From NCBI RefSeq assembly GCF_001742425.1, contig NZ_MJEH01000001.1, positions 1 to 64,000 on the forward strand: 64,000 nt of DNA, in the 5' to 3' direction. Under the pieces are notes generated by a model, which saw only the letters and a program-made list of their open reading frames with translations, was not told the DNA's origin and made no database searches. Positions within the stretch are counted from its first letter, which is position 1. Each line of letters opens with the position of its first letter. This DNA comes from Bacillus solimangrovi (lineage in GTDB: Bacteria > Bacillota > Bacilli > Bacillales > Bacillaceae_N). Shown here one piece after another: positions 38,249-48,809 of this stretch. Both the position numbers and the translations under genes were made by a program.

Positions 38249-40090
38249 ATGGAGACGAAAGATAGTTGCATACAACAATATGAATTAATGTTAACAGCAA
38301 TTGATTTTTTTACACAACGATTTCATATTGAACAGTTACTTAGCTATGCATTTGATATTAGTAATCAGCTTTATGACTTCAAGGCATCGGCTCTTTTCGT
38401 TAAAGAAGGGAACCATTTTGTCTTACGAGAACAGAAAGAATATACAAAGTTACTTTATCAAATTGAATCAAATACTAAGTTAGAAGAATTGCCTATCTAT
38501 CATGGTAGTGTATTAACGACCGAAATCGATCAATATTTTCATAAAGACGATATATTGACGTTCGATATGAAGTTTGTTCTGCCACTAATTAATGATACAG
38601 AATTACTCGGTTTTATCTTGTCAAACGGGATAAAGGGTAGGGAATTCACTCAAAATGATTTGAAATTTAGTGACGCCTTGATGCGTTTAATTAATCATTC
38701 TTTAGAGAACAATCAACGTTTTCTTGATTATAATAAAATCAATACTGAATTAGATCGAAAGATTTTTGATTTATTAGTTGTGAATCAAAGCACGAAAGCG
38801 TTATTGTCTGAACTAACGTTAGACTCTCTTTATTCAATTGCAACAGATGTATTTAGTGAAGTATCTGGAAGTAAAGTAACTTCATTTGGAATTTATGATG
38901 CTTTGACACAACGAGTTAAAATGACTGGTTACCGTAATGTGAATTCATTTAATCATTATTATACTGAATTTGAATTGTTGCAGACAGAATATAAGAGCTC
39001 TAACATTGTTTTGCATATTGAGAATGATCAAGATATCTTAAAAAAGATATTCAAAAATTATGAAGAGTTTTCAAGACTAGAAGCTAAGTATGTAATTCTA
39101 ATAGTGAAGAAGGAAATAATTGGAGTTGTTACGATTAGTGATTCTATTACTGGTGAACCATACGGTAAAACTGAAATTGAACTCATTGAATCACTAGCTT
39201 CTACTACATATATTGGAATTACTAATGCCCGTTTATTTGAAGAAATAACGAGAGAGAAAGAAAATACGGAAAAGAAATATGGGGTATTATCAACATTAAA
39301 CCGACTCGTTACAACAATTACCTCGTGTAAATCTAAAGAAGAGCTATATGAGTTGACTTTACAAACGTTACAATTAGGATACGGAGTGAAGAAGGCTTTC
39401 ATTTGTGAACGAGAGTCAGATCAAATGTATAAGGTACAACATTCTATTGGTGTACCAAATATAGTTGATAAAGGTATTAAGTTTAAATCTATCATTGAAC
39501 ATGAGGCTGCAGCGGATACCTTTTATCAATTTACGTCCCCTAATATTGATGAATTTATTGAAAATGAATATTTTCTTGATGGTATAGATGATATGAATTG
39601 TATCGTTTTCTCACCAATTTCAGTTGTTAGTCATTTAGAGAGTGGAGGTTTCAAGAACATACTTGGATATATTGTTGTTCTAGAAACGAAAGATAATCTA
39701 AAAGAAGAAGAAGTGTTATTAATTGATACGATCGCAAAGAATATTTCACCAGTTATTTACCAAATGGAGAAAGTGTCATCTAATGAGAGTATGAATGCAA
39801 CTAACGATAAAACAGAATTTATAGCAGAGTTACAAGAGAAATTTGAAGAAGCAAATTTGTTTGACATGTCATTTAACGTTTATATAAAAGAAATTAAGAA
39901 ATCACCATTTGAGGAGATTGTAATTGAAGATATAGAGCTTAACCTTTCTGGCACAGATAAGTTATATGTAATTGATAATTATTTATTTGTTATTAGTTAC
40001 GAAGATGAAAAACAAGGTTCATGGATAAAAGTTGAATCCCCAGAAAATCTCACACAGGTGACAATAGAACCATTTCAAAAAATAAGTTGA
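38249..40090 (+). CDS. Multi-GAF-type cytosolic sensor protein without recognisable output domain
   Basis: A 613-residue protein without membrane segments. The sequence alternates hydrophobic beta blocks with charged helices in at least three repeats resembling GAF domains (about 15-165, 190-350 and 375-525), for example NDTELLGFILSNGIKGREFTQNDLKFSDALMRL split pattern and VILIVKKEIIGVVTISD. No histidine kinase, GGDEF, EAL or HTH domain is visible at the C-terminus. ATG 38249 has GGGGTGGGGGT upstream; ATG 38228 is an alternative. It follows the DUF342 gene by 131 bp. Ligand and function are unknown. Confidence 0.75.
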   Translation: METKDSCIQQYELMLTAIDFFTQRFHIEQLLSYAFDISNQLYDFKASALFVKEGNHFVLREQKEYTKLLYQIESNTKLEELPIYHGSVLTTEIDQYFHKDDILTFDMKFVLPLINDTELLGFILSNGIKGREFTQNDLKFSDALMRLINHSLENNQRFLDYNKINTELDRKIFDLLVVNQSTKALLSELTLDSLYSIATDVFSEVSGSKVTSFGIYDALTQRVKMTGYRNVNSFNHYYTEFELLQTEYKSSNIVLHIENDQDILKKIFKNYEEFSRLEAKYVILIVKKEIIGVVTISDSITGEPYGKTEIELIESLASTTYIGITNARLFEEITREKENTEKKYGVLSTLNRLVTTITSCKSKEELYELTLQTLQLGYGVKKAFICERESDQMYKVQHSIGVPNIVDKGIKFKSIIEHEAAADTFYQFTSPNIDEFIENEYFLDGIDDMNCIVFSPISVVSHLESGGFKNILGYIVVLETKDNLKEEEVLLIDTIAKNISPVIYQMEKVSSNESMNATNDKTEFIAELQEKFEEANLFDMSFNVYIKEIKKSPFEEIVIEDIELNLSGTDKLYVIDNYLFVISYEDEKQGSWIKVESPENLTQVTIEPFQKIS

Positions 40091-40120
40091 ATTATATTTT
40101 ATACTCGTTTTATAATTTAT

Positions 40121-40158
40121 AAAAAGAGCAACGGCAAAACGCGTTTGCTCTTTTTTTG
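40121..40158 (+). terminator. Terminator after the GAF-type gene
   Basis: AAAAAGAGCAA-CG (from 40121) pairs with CG-TTTGCTCTTTTT (to 40155) with one bulged T, running into Ts. Confidence 0.85.
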
Positions 40159-40453
40159 CTCTCATTTTTCAAATGTTAGAAAATACTTAGTTTATTCTAT
40201 GGATTGTTTGTAGAACAGCTTTACTTATTGATAGCAAACTTATCACCTAGATTGTTTTTAGTTAAATTTGTATATGATGCTGAAAAAACTGAATAATAAA
40301 AGTAGGTATATAATCTGGCTTATTAGAGTGATGGATAAAAAATAAAAAAATATATATTTTTGCTCCTCAAAATTGTGGAATATGTTAGTATAGTATAAAT
40401 TACATGAATGCTTTAGAAGATTAAAGTCTGAAAGAGTGGGTGGATAAAGGAAT

Positions 40454-41854
40454 ATGAAAGTCTCGAAGTTTGGTGGTACATCAGTAGCAAGTGCAGAACA
40501 GTTTAAAAAGGTTGCCCAAATTATTAAGGATGATCCAGAACGAAAAGTAGTCATCGTGTCCGCACCAGGAAAAAGATTCTCAGGTGATACGAAAACGACA
40601 GACCTATTAATAGAGTTTGGAGAAAAGATTCTTAGAAATGAAAATGTTGAAAATGAATTGTTAGAAATAATAAATCGTTACGATAATATTGCAACAGAAC
40701 TAGGTATAAACAATGGTGTCATTGCAGAAATTACAGCAAATTTACATGCGTTAAGGGAATTAGATCGCTCAAACAATCAGCGTGTAATGGATCGAATTAA
40801 AGCAAGTGGTGAAGATAATAATGCGGAGTTATTTGCTGCTTATATGAATCACTTAGAAATTGAAGCCTCTTATGTGAACCCGCAAGAAGCAGGGATAGTA
40901 GTTAGTGATGAACCAGGTAACGCACAAGTTTTACCTGAAACTTTCGAAAATTTGAAAAAATTGAAGTTACGTTCAGGTGTTCTCATTATCCCAGGGTTTT
41001 TTGGCTACTCACCTGATGGAGAGTTAGTAACTTTTTCTCGAGGAGGTTCTGATATTACAGGATCAATAGTTGCTGCTGGAGTTGGGGCTACTTTATATGA
41101 GAATTTTACAGATGTCGATTCTGTTTTCAGTGCAAATCCAGCAGTTGTAGAGAATCCAAGAGCGATTGAGGAACTAACTTACAAAGAAATGCGAGAACTT
41201 TCATATGCTGGTTTTTCGGTATTTCATGATGAGGCATTAATTCCTGCGTTCCGTGCAGAAATTCCTGTTTGTATTAAGAATACAAATAACCCTTCTGCAA
41301 GAGGTACATTTGTAGTATTAGAGCGTAATTATGAAAAAAATCCGATTGTAGGTATTGCTTCAGATAGTGGATTTTGTAGCATTCATGTAAGTAAGTATCT
41401 AATGAACCGTGAAGTTGGTTTTGGGCGTCGATTACTACAAATTTTGGAAGATGAAGGTCTTTCATACGAGCATATGCCTTCTGGTATAGATGAAACGTCT
41501 GTAATTTTGAGGGAGCGTCAATTCAATAATAATGATACAGAAACACGTGTGATGGAACGAATTCGTTCAGAGCTACAGGTAGATAGTGTAACAATAAAAC
41601 GCAATCAAGCGATGATAATGGTCGTAGGTGAAGGTATGACTCATCAAGTTGGTATATCAGCAAAGGCGACAGCAGCGTTTGCTCGTGCGGATGTTAATAT
41701 TGAAATGATTAACCAAGGTTCATCTGAGGTAAGTATGATGTTTGCCGTGCAAGAAAATGATGCAGCTGAAGCAGTGCGTTCACTTTATAAGGAATATTAT
41801 GGTGAAAATGTTGAAACGGATGGATTGATTCAAGAGGTATTAGAAATAAAGTAA
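40454..41854 (+). CDS. thrD: Aspartokinase III (YclM/ThrD type)
   Basis: Phosphorylates aspartate at the head of the lysine, threonine, methionine and diaminopimelate pathways. The 466-residue single-chain form has KFGGTSVASAEQ at the N-terminus, FSRGGSDITGS near residue 197, and two C-terminal ACT domains. Length and motifs fit the YclM type rather than the shorter alpha/beta LysC or DapG. About 295 bp of leader precede it; I looked for a lysine riboswitch and saw none. ATG start; the ribosome site (AAAGGA) is 3-4 nt upstream, rather close. It stands alone. Confidence 0.92.
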   Translation: MKVSKFGGTSVASAEQFKKVAQIIKDDPERKVVIVSAPGKRFSGDTKTTDLLIEFGEKILRNENVENELLEIINRYDNIATELGINNGVIAEITANLHALRELDRSNNQRVMDRIKASGEDNNAELFAAYMNHLEIEASYVNPQEAGIVVSDEPGNAQVLPETFENLKKLKLRSGVLIIPGFFGYSPDGELVTFSRGGSDITGSIVAAGVGATLYENFTDVDSVFSANPAVVENPRAIEELTYKEMRELSYAGFSVFHDEALIPAFRAEIPVCIKNTNNPSARGTFVVLERNYEKNPIVGIASDSGFCSIHVSKYLMNREVGFGRRLLQILEDEGLSYEHMPSGIDETSVILRERQFNNNDTETRVMERIRSELQVDSVTIKRNQAMIMVVGEGMTHQVGISAKATAAFARADVNIEMINQGSSEVSMMFAVQENDAAEAVRSLYKEYYGENVETDGLIQEVLEIK

Positions 41855-41948
41855 ATTCTAAACATGTTTTAATCAGTTAAACTATACGGGCGCCCTAATT
41901 GAGAGTGAATATGGTTAGTTAATACGTGATATAAATAATGAAGTTTTC

Positions 41949-41988
41949 AAAGACAGCTTATTCTAACGAGTAATAAGCTGTCTTTTTG
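41949..41988 (+). terminator. Aspartokinase terminator
   Basis: A 14-bp stem (about 41949-41962 with 41972-41985), 9-nt loop, T-tail. Confidence 0.9.
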
Positions 41989-42128
41989 TAATGTTTGAAT
42001 GGAACAGTATAGTTATCATTTTGAAAGTAAACAATTAATTACTTTTTGATGTGTATTTATTTATTTTTTCGTGCATAAGAAAAAGTAGGGCTTCAATTGC
42101 TGATTTAATTGATAAAGGGGGTACAACA

Positions 42129-42860
42129 ATGACAAAAATATTTGGTCATCGAGGTGCAGCAGGTCATTTTCCTGAAAATACGATGTTATCTTTTCAAGCT
42201 GCTTACGAATGTGGAGCTGATGGAATTGAATTGGATGTTCACAAATCTAAAGACGGTGAATTGGTAGTTATTCATGATGAAAAAATAAATCGAACTACAA
42301 ATGGGAAAGGTTATGTGAAGGATCACACATATGACGAATTAAAATCCTTTAATGCAGCTGTGAAGTGGCCTGAATATTCATTTCAAGTTATTCCGAGGTT
42401 GGAAGATGTTTTGGAGTGGATAGCAAAGAAACCTCTCTATTTAAATATAGAATTAAAGAATAATGTTCTGTTTTATAGAGATATTGAAGAGAAGCTGGTT
42501 AGGTTATTACGAAAGCATAAGCTAACTGAACAAATCATTTTGTCATCTTTTAATCATGATAGTATGTTGAAAATTGCACGTACGAATCCAGAATATGAAG
42601 TAGCGTTATTATTATCCGATAAAATGCATCGACCGTGGGAATACGCAAATCGTTTGAATGTAAATGCTATTCATCCGAAATGGTATCACGTTAATAAACG
42701 TTATCTGCAACGATCGAGGCAATATAATGTTACTGTCCGACCTTATACTGTCAATCGCACAAATATGATGAAACAACTCATATTAAATGGATGTGATGCT
42801 CTCATTACAGATCTACCTGATAAAGCTGTGAAACTAAGAGATGAGTTATTACTACATTGA
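42129..42860 (+). CDS. yqiK: Glycerophosphodiester phosphodiesterase YqiK
   Basis: A GDPD-family TIM-barrel hydrolase of glycerophosphodiesters. The 243-residue protein has FGHRGAAGHFPENT with the catalytic His and Glu, GIELDVHKSKDGELVVIHDE with metal ligands, and a terminal RPYTVN...DALITDLPDK. ATG 42129 has AAAGGGGG upstream and matches the family start. No signal peptide, so cytosolic. It lacks a clear terminator before the chemotaxis gene. Confidence 0.92.
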   Translation: MTKIFGHRGAAGHFPENTMLSFQAAYECGADGIELDVHKSKDGELVVIHDEKINRTTNGKGYVKDHTYDELKSFNAAVKWPEYSFQVIPRLEDVLEWIAKKPLYLNIELKNNVLFYRDIEEKLVRLLRKHKLTEQIILSSFNHDSMLKIARTNPEYEVALLLSDKMHRPWEYANRLNVNAIHPKWYHVNKRYLQRSRQYNVTVRPYTVNRTNMMKQLILNGCDALITDLPDKAVKLRDELLLH

Positions 42861-43016
42861 TGTTAATAAATAATAGTTGTTTGGTCACTATATTTGATAT
42901 TTTACAAAGTTATTCCAATTAGCTGCGAGTAAATTAATAAATAATATAGAATTCTAATAGTATTTAGCGTATTTTATAGTTATACATAGAAATATTTGGT
43001 TCTAAGGGGGATTTTT

Positions 43017-44687
43017 GTGAGGGGTATTAAAGACATTTCGATTAAAGTGAAGTTGCTAATTACGATTTTGATTTTGACACTAGTGCCATTAATGACATCG
43101 GGTTACTTAAGTCATCAAATGACGGAAAGTGGGATATACAAGTTATCCAAACAAGACCTAAATTACATCGTTAGTTTAAAGGCAGATCAACTATCACATT
43201 ATAATCAAGATAAAGACTTAACGAATGAAGAGCAACAGAAGATAAAAGAACATCTAGACGATATGGTAGAACAGTATTATAAACCTCAAGGTTCGAGTGG
43301 TTATGGATATATCGTTGATTCACAAGGAACGATGTTATTTCACCCAAATCCAGAATTAATTGGAAGTAGTTTAGCGGATTATGAGTTTATGAAAACAATG
43401 ATGGTGGAGAAGACAGGGTACATCGAATATGAATGGGAAGGTAAGATGAAGGTAGCTGCATATAAGGGGTTGGCAAATGGCAATATCTTTGCTGCATCAA
43501 CATATTTAGAGGAAATGATGCTACCGGCACAAGCGATAAAAAATGAAATTTTCCTAATAAGTATTATCGGCTCTTTGCTTGCGTTGTTTGTAGGTGTATT
43601 TATTATTAATCAAATTACTAAACCGATAAATTCTGTTGTGAGTGCAATGAAAAAAGCTGAAGATGGTGATTTGACGGTAGAAGTTCCGATTTATTCAAAT
43701 GACGAAGTTGGAAAAATATCAGTTATGTACAACAGTATGATCCAAAGATTGAAAGGAATCCTATATGAAATTCATGAGGCTTCTCATCAGGTTGCAGCTT
43801 CTAGTGAAGAATTAACAGCAAGTGCAAATGAGAATACACGTGCATCTGAGCAGATCGCTATGGCAGCAGAGGAAATCTCACGAAGTTCAAGAGATCAAGT
43901 AGAACGTGTAAGTGCGGTGGTGCATTCTATTCATGATATTTCTGATTCAATCTCTTTAACGACAAAGAATGTAAATAAAGTAAAAATAGACTCTGAGACT
44001 GCTTCGAAATATGCTCAACAAGGTTCTGTAAGTTTAAAAGAAGTTGTAGGAGAGATGTCGGAGATTACTGAAAAAGTAAAGAAGACTGAAACGGTTATTC
44101 GTCAATTAGGGAGTCAATCAAAATCAATCATGGGTATTATTACGACAATCTCAGATATAAGTGAACAAACAAATCTGTTGGCATTAAATGCAGCTATTGA
44201 AGCTGCAAGAGCGGGTGAGCAAGGAAAGAGTTTTGCTGTCGTTGCTGAGGAAGTGAGAAGATTGGCTGAACAATCGCGTATATCTGCGTTAGAAATTACA
44301 GAGTTAATTACAACAATTCATGGTGAAATCCATGAAGCGACAGAGATGATGGAACAAAGTTCAAAAGCTGTATCAGATGGAGGTACTGTTGTATCATCAG
44401 CGGGAGAATCATTTGCTAGAATTGAGTCATCCATTTGCAATGTCAATGAAGAGATGGAAAGTTTAGATAATTCTATTAAGAGAATCAATAATGATGCTGT
44501 GTCAATCGTTGAAAATTCAGATGAAATCTCTAATTTAGCAGAAGTGTCTTCTGGAGATACAGAGGAGGTTGCAGCTGCATCAGAAGAGCAGATGGCTACA
44601 ATGGAAGAAATCAATAGTGCTTCCCAAGTGCTTGCTAATATGGCTGACCAATTACAAGAACAAGTCAATCAATTTAAAGTAATGTAG
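43017..44687 (+). CDS. Methyl-accepting chemotaxis protein
   Basis: A membrane chemoreceptor of about 556 residues. The order is: first membrane helix (about 10-30), extracellular Cache-type sensor (about 31-180; [22 protein letters not shown] split motif), second helix (about 181-202), HAMP (about 203-255), long signalling coiled coil with the hairpin tip [20 protein letters not shown], and the C-terminus. GTG 43017 has AAGGGGG 6 nt upstream. The ligand cannot be told from sequence. No other chemotaxis genes are nearby. Confidence 0.92.
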   Translation: MRGIKDISIKVKLLITILILTLVPLMTSGYLSHQMTESGIYKLSKQDLNYIVSLKADQLSHYNQDKDLTNEEQQKIKEHLDDMVEQYYKPQGSSGYGYIVDSQGTMLFHPNPELIGSSLADYEFMKTMMVEKTGYIEYEWEGKMKVAAYKGLANGNIFAASTYLEEMMLPAQAIKNEIFLISIIGSLLALFVGVFIINQITKPINSVVSAMKKAEDGDLTVEVPIYSNDEVGKISVMYNSMIQRLKGILYEIHEASHQVAASSEELTASANENTRASEQIAMAAEEISRSSRDQVERVSAVVHSIHDISDSISLTTKNVNKVKIDSETASKYAQQGSVSLKEVVGEMSEITEKVKKTETVIRQLGSQSKSIMGIITTISDISEQTNLLALNAAIEAARAGEQGKSFAVVAEEVRRLAEQSRISALEITELITTIHGEIHEATEMMEQSSKAVSDGGTVVSSAGESFARIESSICNVNEEMESLDNSIKRINNDAVSIVENSDEISNLAEVSSGDTEEVAAASEEQMATMEEINSASQVLANMADQLQEQVNQFKVM

Positions 44688-44784
44688 CTGTTGTTATTGA
44701 GTTAGTTCTTATCACGTTACACATATACGAAAAGCAGGATCCAATAGTAATAAATTCACTTGGATAATATTTTAGATAAAAAAG

Positions 44785-44847
44785 AAAACCAGTGTGAATA
44801 ATAAATCGCGTAAGGCAGTGCGCGCATTATTATTCATCTGGTTTTTT
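44785..44847. terminator. Bidirectional terminator between the chemoreceptor and yqzF
   Basis: AAAACCAG (44785-44792) pairs with CTGGTTTT (44838-44845), and TGAATAATA with TATTATTCA inside it. Both strands end in T-runs. Confidence 0.8.
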
Positions 44848-44851
44848 AATT

Positions 44852-45082
44852 TCATTGAAATTTACGTTGTACTTTGTTACGTTTTCGGTCACGATGTAAA
44901 ATAAAGCCGCCTACAAAAGAAAGGCCTGCTAAAAATAGTATAAGGCCGATTAAAAATTGTAGCCATAAGGTTGGAATTGGAGGTTGTAAAATCGCGAAAA
45001 CAGTGTCTCTCATTAACTTAATTCCGAATCCTGCTCCAAAACCTGGAACTAACATAATACATAGTGCAAGTAATCGATTCAT
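44852..45082 (-). CDS. yqzF: DUF2627 membrane protein YqzF
   Basis: A 76-residue protein with two membrane segments (about 3-22 and 38-60) and a basic C-terminus (HRDRKRNKVQRKFQ). It matches YqzF in sequence pattern and in its place directly upstream of bkdR. AAGGGATC precedes the ATG. Function is unknown. Confidence 0.85.
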   Translation of the reverse strand: MNRLLALCIMLVPGFGAGFGIKLMRDTVFAILQPPIPTLWLQFLIGLILFLAGLSFVGGFILHRDRKRNKVQRKFQ

Positions 45083-45478
45083 GATAGATCCCTTCTTAAA
45101 CAGTTTCTATGTATAGAGCATGCTGAATTTTATACAACTTGTCAAGTGTAAGTTATTCTAAAGGATGATTGCAAACTGAAAATTGTCAATTATGATTAAT
45201 CGAGCTATGATTAGACTGTGAATATTTTTGCATATATCAGTATGAAGGTTATTTCATTAAGGGGAGGGTTAAGAGTAATTGTTACTTTAATATTAATTTA
45301 ATCTTAGTTTTCTGCTTCAATACATAGTAGCTTAACTGATGTGAAGTAAATACTCGTTCAAATGAAAATATTTACGAGTTTTAGGTGAAGTTTTTTAAAG
45401 TGAACGTCAGTGTGGGTAAGAGAAAGTAATTATAATGGGGAATTTACTTTATTCATGGATGAAAAGGAGATTGTTTGT
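45083..45478. other. Divergent region between yqzF and bkdR
   Basis: About 395 bp that must hold the promoters of yqzF and bkdR. ACTGAAAATT near 45,177-45,186 looks like half of a CodY box (AATTTTCWGAAAATT); the other half is poor. Nothing else is convincing. Confidence 0.4.
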
Positions 45479-47551
45479 GTGATTCAAAATGTCTTAATTG
45501 TTGGAGCTGGGAGTGGTGGAACGGCAATATTAAAGATGTTTAAGGAAACATCAGCGATGAATATTGTTGCAGTAGTGGACGTTAATTTAAATGCACCTGG
45601 GTTGAAGTTAGCGCAACAGTGGGGAATTCAAACAGGGGCTGACTGGCGAGATTTTTTAACAGATGATGTGAATGTCATTGTTGAGGCTACTGGAGATAAT
45701 CGTGTATTTAAGACACTACTTGAGCACCGTAATAAAAAAACCGTGGTTATTCCTGGAGCGGTGGCATATATAACTGCACAGCTTATGGAAGAGAAAGAGT
45801 CGTTAATTGAAAAGTTAAAGGATCAATCTTATATGCAAGATATGATTCTAAATGCAACAAATGACGGAATGGTAGCAATTGATAAAGAAGAACAAGTTAT
45901 TATGGTGAATAAAGCGGCTGAGCGTATGATGAATATTCATTCTGAGCAAATCGTTGAACAAAGAGTGAATCACTTTATTCTCAATAGTCAACTTCATCGT
46001 GTTCTTGTAACGAAGCAAATTGAAATGAATCAGGAACTGGTGTTAGAGGATGGGAGGAAAGTTATCACAACTAAAATTCCTCTACTCAGTGATGGTGGAG
46101 AAGCGATTGGAGCTATGGCTGTTTTTAAAGATATTACAGAAGTAGTCGAGCTTGCTAATGAAATAACGAACTTAAAAGGTATCCAAACAATGCTAGAAGC
46201 AATTATTCAATCTTCTGAAGAGGCGATATCTGTTGTAGATGAAGAAGGTACAGGTTTGATGATTAATCGGGCATATACTCGAATCACAGGATTAGAAAGA
46301 GATGAAATCATTGGAAAACCTGCTACTGCTGATATTTCTGAAGGGGATAGTATGCATATGCAGGTGTTAAAAACCCGTAAACCTGTTCGTGGTGTACGAA
46401 TGAAGGTAGGTCCAAATAAGAAAGATGTTATCGTTAATGTTGCTCCAGTCATTGTGGATGGAAAGATTAAGGGTAGTGTCGGTGTTATTCATGATGTTTC
46501 AGAAATTCAAGAGCTTACAAAAGAACTGCGTAGAGCACGTCAAATTATTCGTACGCTTGAAGCTAAGTATTCGTTTGATGATATTATTGGAGAATCAGAA
46601 GAAATGAAATTTGCAATTGAACAAGCGAAGTTAGGAGCGAAAACACCTGCCACTGTCTTGTTACGTGGTGAGTCTGGGACTGGGAAAGAACTGTTTGCTC
46701 ATGCAATTCATAACGGAAGTGACCGGAAATATAACAAATTTATTCGTGTGAATTGTGCTGCAATCTCTGAGAATTTATTAGAAAGTGAATTATTTGGTTA
46801 TGAAGAAGGAGCTTTTTCGGGAGCAAAACGAGGGGGGAAACTTGGTTTATTTGAGGAAGCGAATAACGGGAGTATTTTTTTAGATGAAATTGGGGAACTC
46901 TCTGCCAACACGCAAGCTAAGTTATTAAGGGTATTGCAGGAAAATGAGATCGTTCGTGTTGGTGGTACGAAAGCTATACCGATTAACGTAAGGGTCATTG
47001 CCGCAACAAATGTAAATCTTGAAAGAGGTATGGCTGAGGGAACCGTTCGTGAAGACTTATATTATCGTTTGAATCGTTTTCCGATTCAAATTCCTTCACT
47101 TCGTAAAAGGAAGGATGATATTCCAGCATTATGTTATCATCTACTTCAAAAAATTAATCAAGATTATGGTAGAAATGTAGAAGGAATAACTAACGAAGCA
47201 TCTGTTTTATTCCAACAGTATGATTGGCCAGGGAACGTTCGAGAATTAGAAAATATATTAGGACGAGCTGTTATTAATATGAAGTTTAATGAAAGTGTAA
47301 TTGATAAAAAACATATTCCTGAGTTGTTAGTGAATTTGCAAAGTGAGAAAGAAACAGAACAAACAGTACATATTGGTGAGGGTAATAGTTTGGCGAAAAT
47401 AGTGGAAAACTATGAAAAAAAAGTAATTAATGAAACAATGATTAAATGTAAAGGTAATAAAACAAAAGTAGCGAAAATGCTAAATATTTCAATAAGAAAC
47501 TTATATTATAAGTTAGATAAGTTGAAAAATGACAACAATGACATGCAATAA
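45479..47551 (+). CDS. bkdR: Sigma-54-dependent activator BkdR
   Basis: Enhancer-binding activator of the branched-chain keto acid operon. The 690-residue protein has an N-terminal NAD-binding-like domain ([17 protein letters not shown]), two PAS domains (about 140-235 and 250-370), the AAA+ domain with GESGTGKE and the sigma-54 contact loop [19 protein letters not shown], and a Fis-type HTH at the C-terminus ([20 protein letters not shown]). GTG 45479 has AAAAGGAGA upstream and gives nearly the B. subtilis length (692); a longer frame from 45410 has no ribosome site. Confidence 0.95.
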   Translation: MIQNVLIVGAGSGGTAILKMFKETSAMNIVAVVDVNLNAPGLKLAQQWGIQTGADWRDFLTDDVNVIVEATGDNRVFKTLLEHRNKKTVVIPGAVAYITAQLMEEKESLIEKLKDQSYMQDMILNATNDGMVAIDKEEQVIMVNKAAERMMNIHSEQIVEQRVNHFILNSQLHRVLVTKQIEMNQELVLEDGRKVITTKIPLLSDGGEAIGAMAVFKDITEVVELANEITNLKGIQTMLEAIIQSSEEAISVVDEEGTGLMINRAYTRITGLERDEIIGKPATADISEGDSMHMQVLKTRKPVRGVRMKVGPNKKDVIVNVAPVIVDGKIKGSVGVIHDVSEIQELTKELRRARQIIRTLEAKYSFDDIIGESEEMKFAIEQAKLGAKTPATVLLRGESGTGKELFAHAIHNGSDRKYNKFIRVNCAAISENLLESELFGYEEGAFSGAKRGGKLGLFEEANNGSIFLDEIGELSANTQAKLLRVLQENEIVRVGGTKAIPINVRVIAATNVNLERGMAEGTVREDLYYRLNRFPIQIPSLRKRKDDIPALCYHLLQKINQDYGRNVEGITNEASVLFQQYDWPGNVRELENILGRAVINMKFNESVIDKKHIPELLVNLQSEKETEQTVHIGEGNSLAKIVENYEKKVINETMIKCKGNKTKVAKMLNISIRNLYYKLDKLKNDNNDMQ

Positions 47552-47563
47552 ACTTCATACTAT

Positions 47564-47575
47564 GCAAATATTTGC
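47564..47575. promoter_or_regulatory. Candidate BkdR upstream activating site
   Basis: GCAAATATTTGC is a perfect 12-bp palindrome. It lies 55-67 bp upstream of the -24 element, immediately after the bkdR gene, a normal place for an enhancer site of a sigma-54 activator. Confidence 0.5.
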
Positions 47576-47630
47576 GCGGATTTAAAATGTAACAAAGTTA
47601 TAAAATAAAGCGTTTCCACTTAATTCGAAT

Positions 47631-47646
47631 TGGCACGGTTTTTGCA
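47631..47646 (+). promoter_or_regulatory. Sigma-54 (SigL) promoter of the bkd operon
   Basis: TGGCAC (47631-47636), 5 bp, TTGCA (47642-47646): a perfect -24/-12 element. The predicted start near 47,657 excludes the GTG at 47657 as the ptb start and supports ATG 47687. Confidence 0.95.
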
Positions 47647-47686
47647 TATATAAATTGTGAAAGATTATGAAAGGGTTGAACATGGA

Positions 47687-48592
47687 ATGAAGTTATCAAC
47701 ATTAGTAGAAAAAGCAACCCAAGCAAAGCAAAAAACTGTTGCAGTTGCAGCCGCAGAAGATAGGGAAGTAATTGAAGCAGTGGCGATGGCTTTGGAAGCA
47801 AATTTAGCAGCTTTCCAATTGTATGGGAATGAAAAAGAAATTCATGCATTATTAATTGAACGTGGTGTCGACATTGATAATGAAGAAGATCTTACTATTA
47901 TCCCTGCTTCAACTGGGAAGGAAGCAGCACAATTAGCTGTGCAAGCAGTTAATGATAAAAGGGCAGATGCGGTCATGAAAGGTATGATTCCTACTTCTGT
48001 TATCTTAAAAGCAGTTTTAAATAAGGAGTGGGGTTTACGTACTGGTAGTGTATTATCACATGTTGCAGCTTTTGAAATACCAGATTACGATCGCCTAATC
48101 TTTGTTACTGATGCAGCAATGAACATCAAACCTACTCTTGAAGAAAAAGCACAAATCATTCGTAACTCTGTTCAAGTTGCTAGAGCACTAGGATTAGAGA
48201 AGCCTAAAGTAGCTCCAATTACAGCTGTTGAAGTCGTAAATCCAAACATGGAGGCGACGTTAGATGCAGCAGCTCTTGCACAAATGAGTAATCGTGGACA
48301 AATTACAGATTGTATTGTAGATGGACCACTTGCTCTTGATAATGCTATTTCACCAAAAGCAGCAGAGCATAAAGGTGTTGGTGGAGAAGTTGCAGGACAA
48401 GCTGATATCTTACTCGTTCCTGCAATTGAAACAGGCAATGTTTTATATAAGTCACTTATGTATTTTGCAAAAGCAAAAGTAGGGGCTGTAATAGCGGGAG
48501 CGAAAGCACCAATCGTGCTAACATCCCGTGCGGATTCTGCTGAAAGTAAGTTATACTCACTTGCATTAGCTGTCTGTTCAGCCAAGAATTAG
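47687..48592 (+). CDS. ptb: Phosphate butyryltransferase / branched-chain acyl transferase
   Basis: Converts butyryl- or branched acyl-CoA and phosphate to acyl phosphate, paired with Buk. The 301-residue protein belongs to the phosphate acyltransferase family (DAVMKGMIPTSVILKAVLNK and PITAVEVVNPNMEATLDA blocks). ATG 47687 is chosen because the sigma-54 transcript should start about 30 nt before it; AAAGGG lies 11 nt upstream. First gene of the operon. Confidence 0.94.
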   Translation: MKLSTLVEKATQAKQKTVAVAAAEDREVIEAVAMALEANLAAFQLYGNEKEIHALLIERGVDIDNEEDLTIIPASTGKEAAQLAVQAVNDKRADAVMKGMIPTSVILKAVLNKEWGLRTGSVLSHVAAFEIPDYDRLIFVTDAAMNIKPTLEEKAQIIRNSVQVARALGLEKPKVAPITAVEVVNPNMEATLDAAALAQMSNRGQITDCIVDGPLALDNAISPKAAEHKGVGGEVAGQADILLVPAIETGNVLYKSLMYFAKAKVGAVIAGAKAPIVLTSRADSAESKLYSLALAVCSAKN

Positions 48593-48809
48593 ATTGTTTT
48601 TATCGATATTGTATTCTTTGTTGTTTAGCATTAAACACCGTTGGCTGAGGGATAAAATAAAGAAGCATGAAGTGACAACCCTAATGCCTATTCACCTTAT
48701 GTTTATTACTGGTAGGTAGGTGTCTATTGCTTTTCATATAATAAGGACTATTTCCTTTATAACAAAATTATTCACATCATTTTCTTTTATTTTGAAGGAG
48801 GAACTACAA

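Noticed and set aside
40158-40453. Lysine riboswitch before the aspartokinase gene
   Set aside because: The leader is AT-rich with no multi-stem junction, and the family (YclM type) is not usually under that switch.
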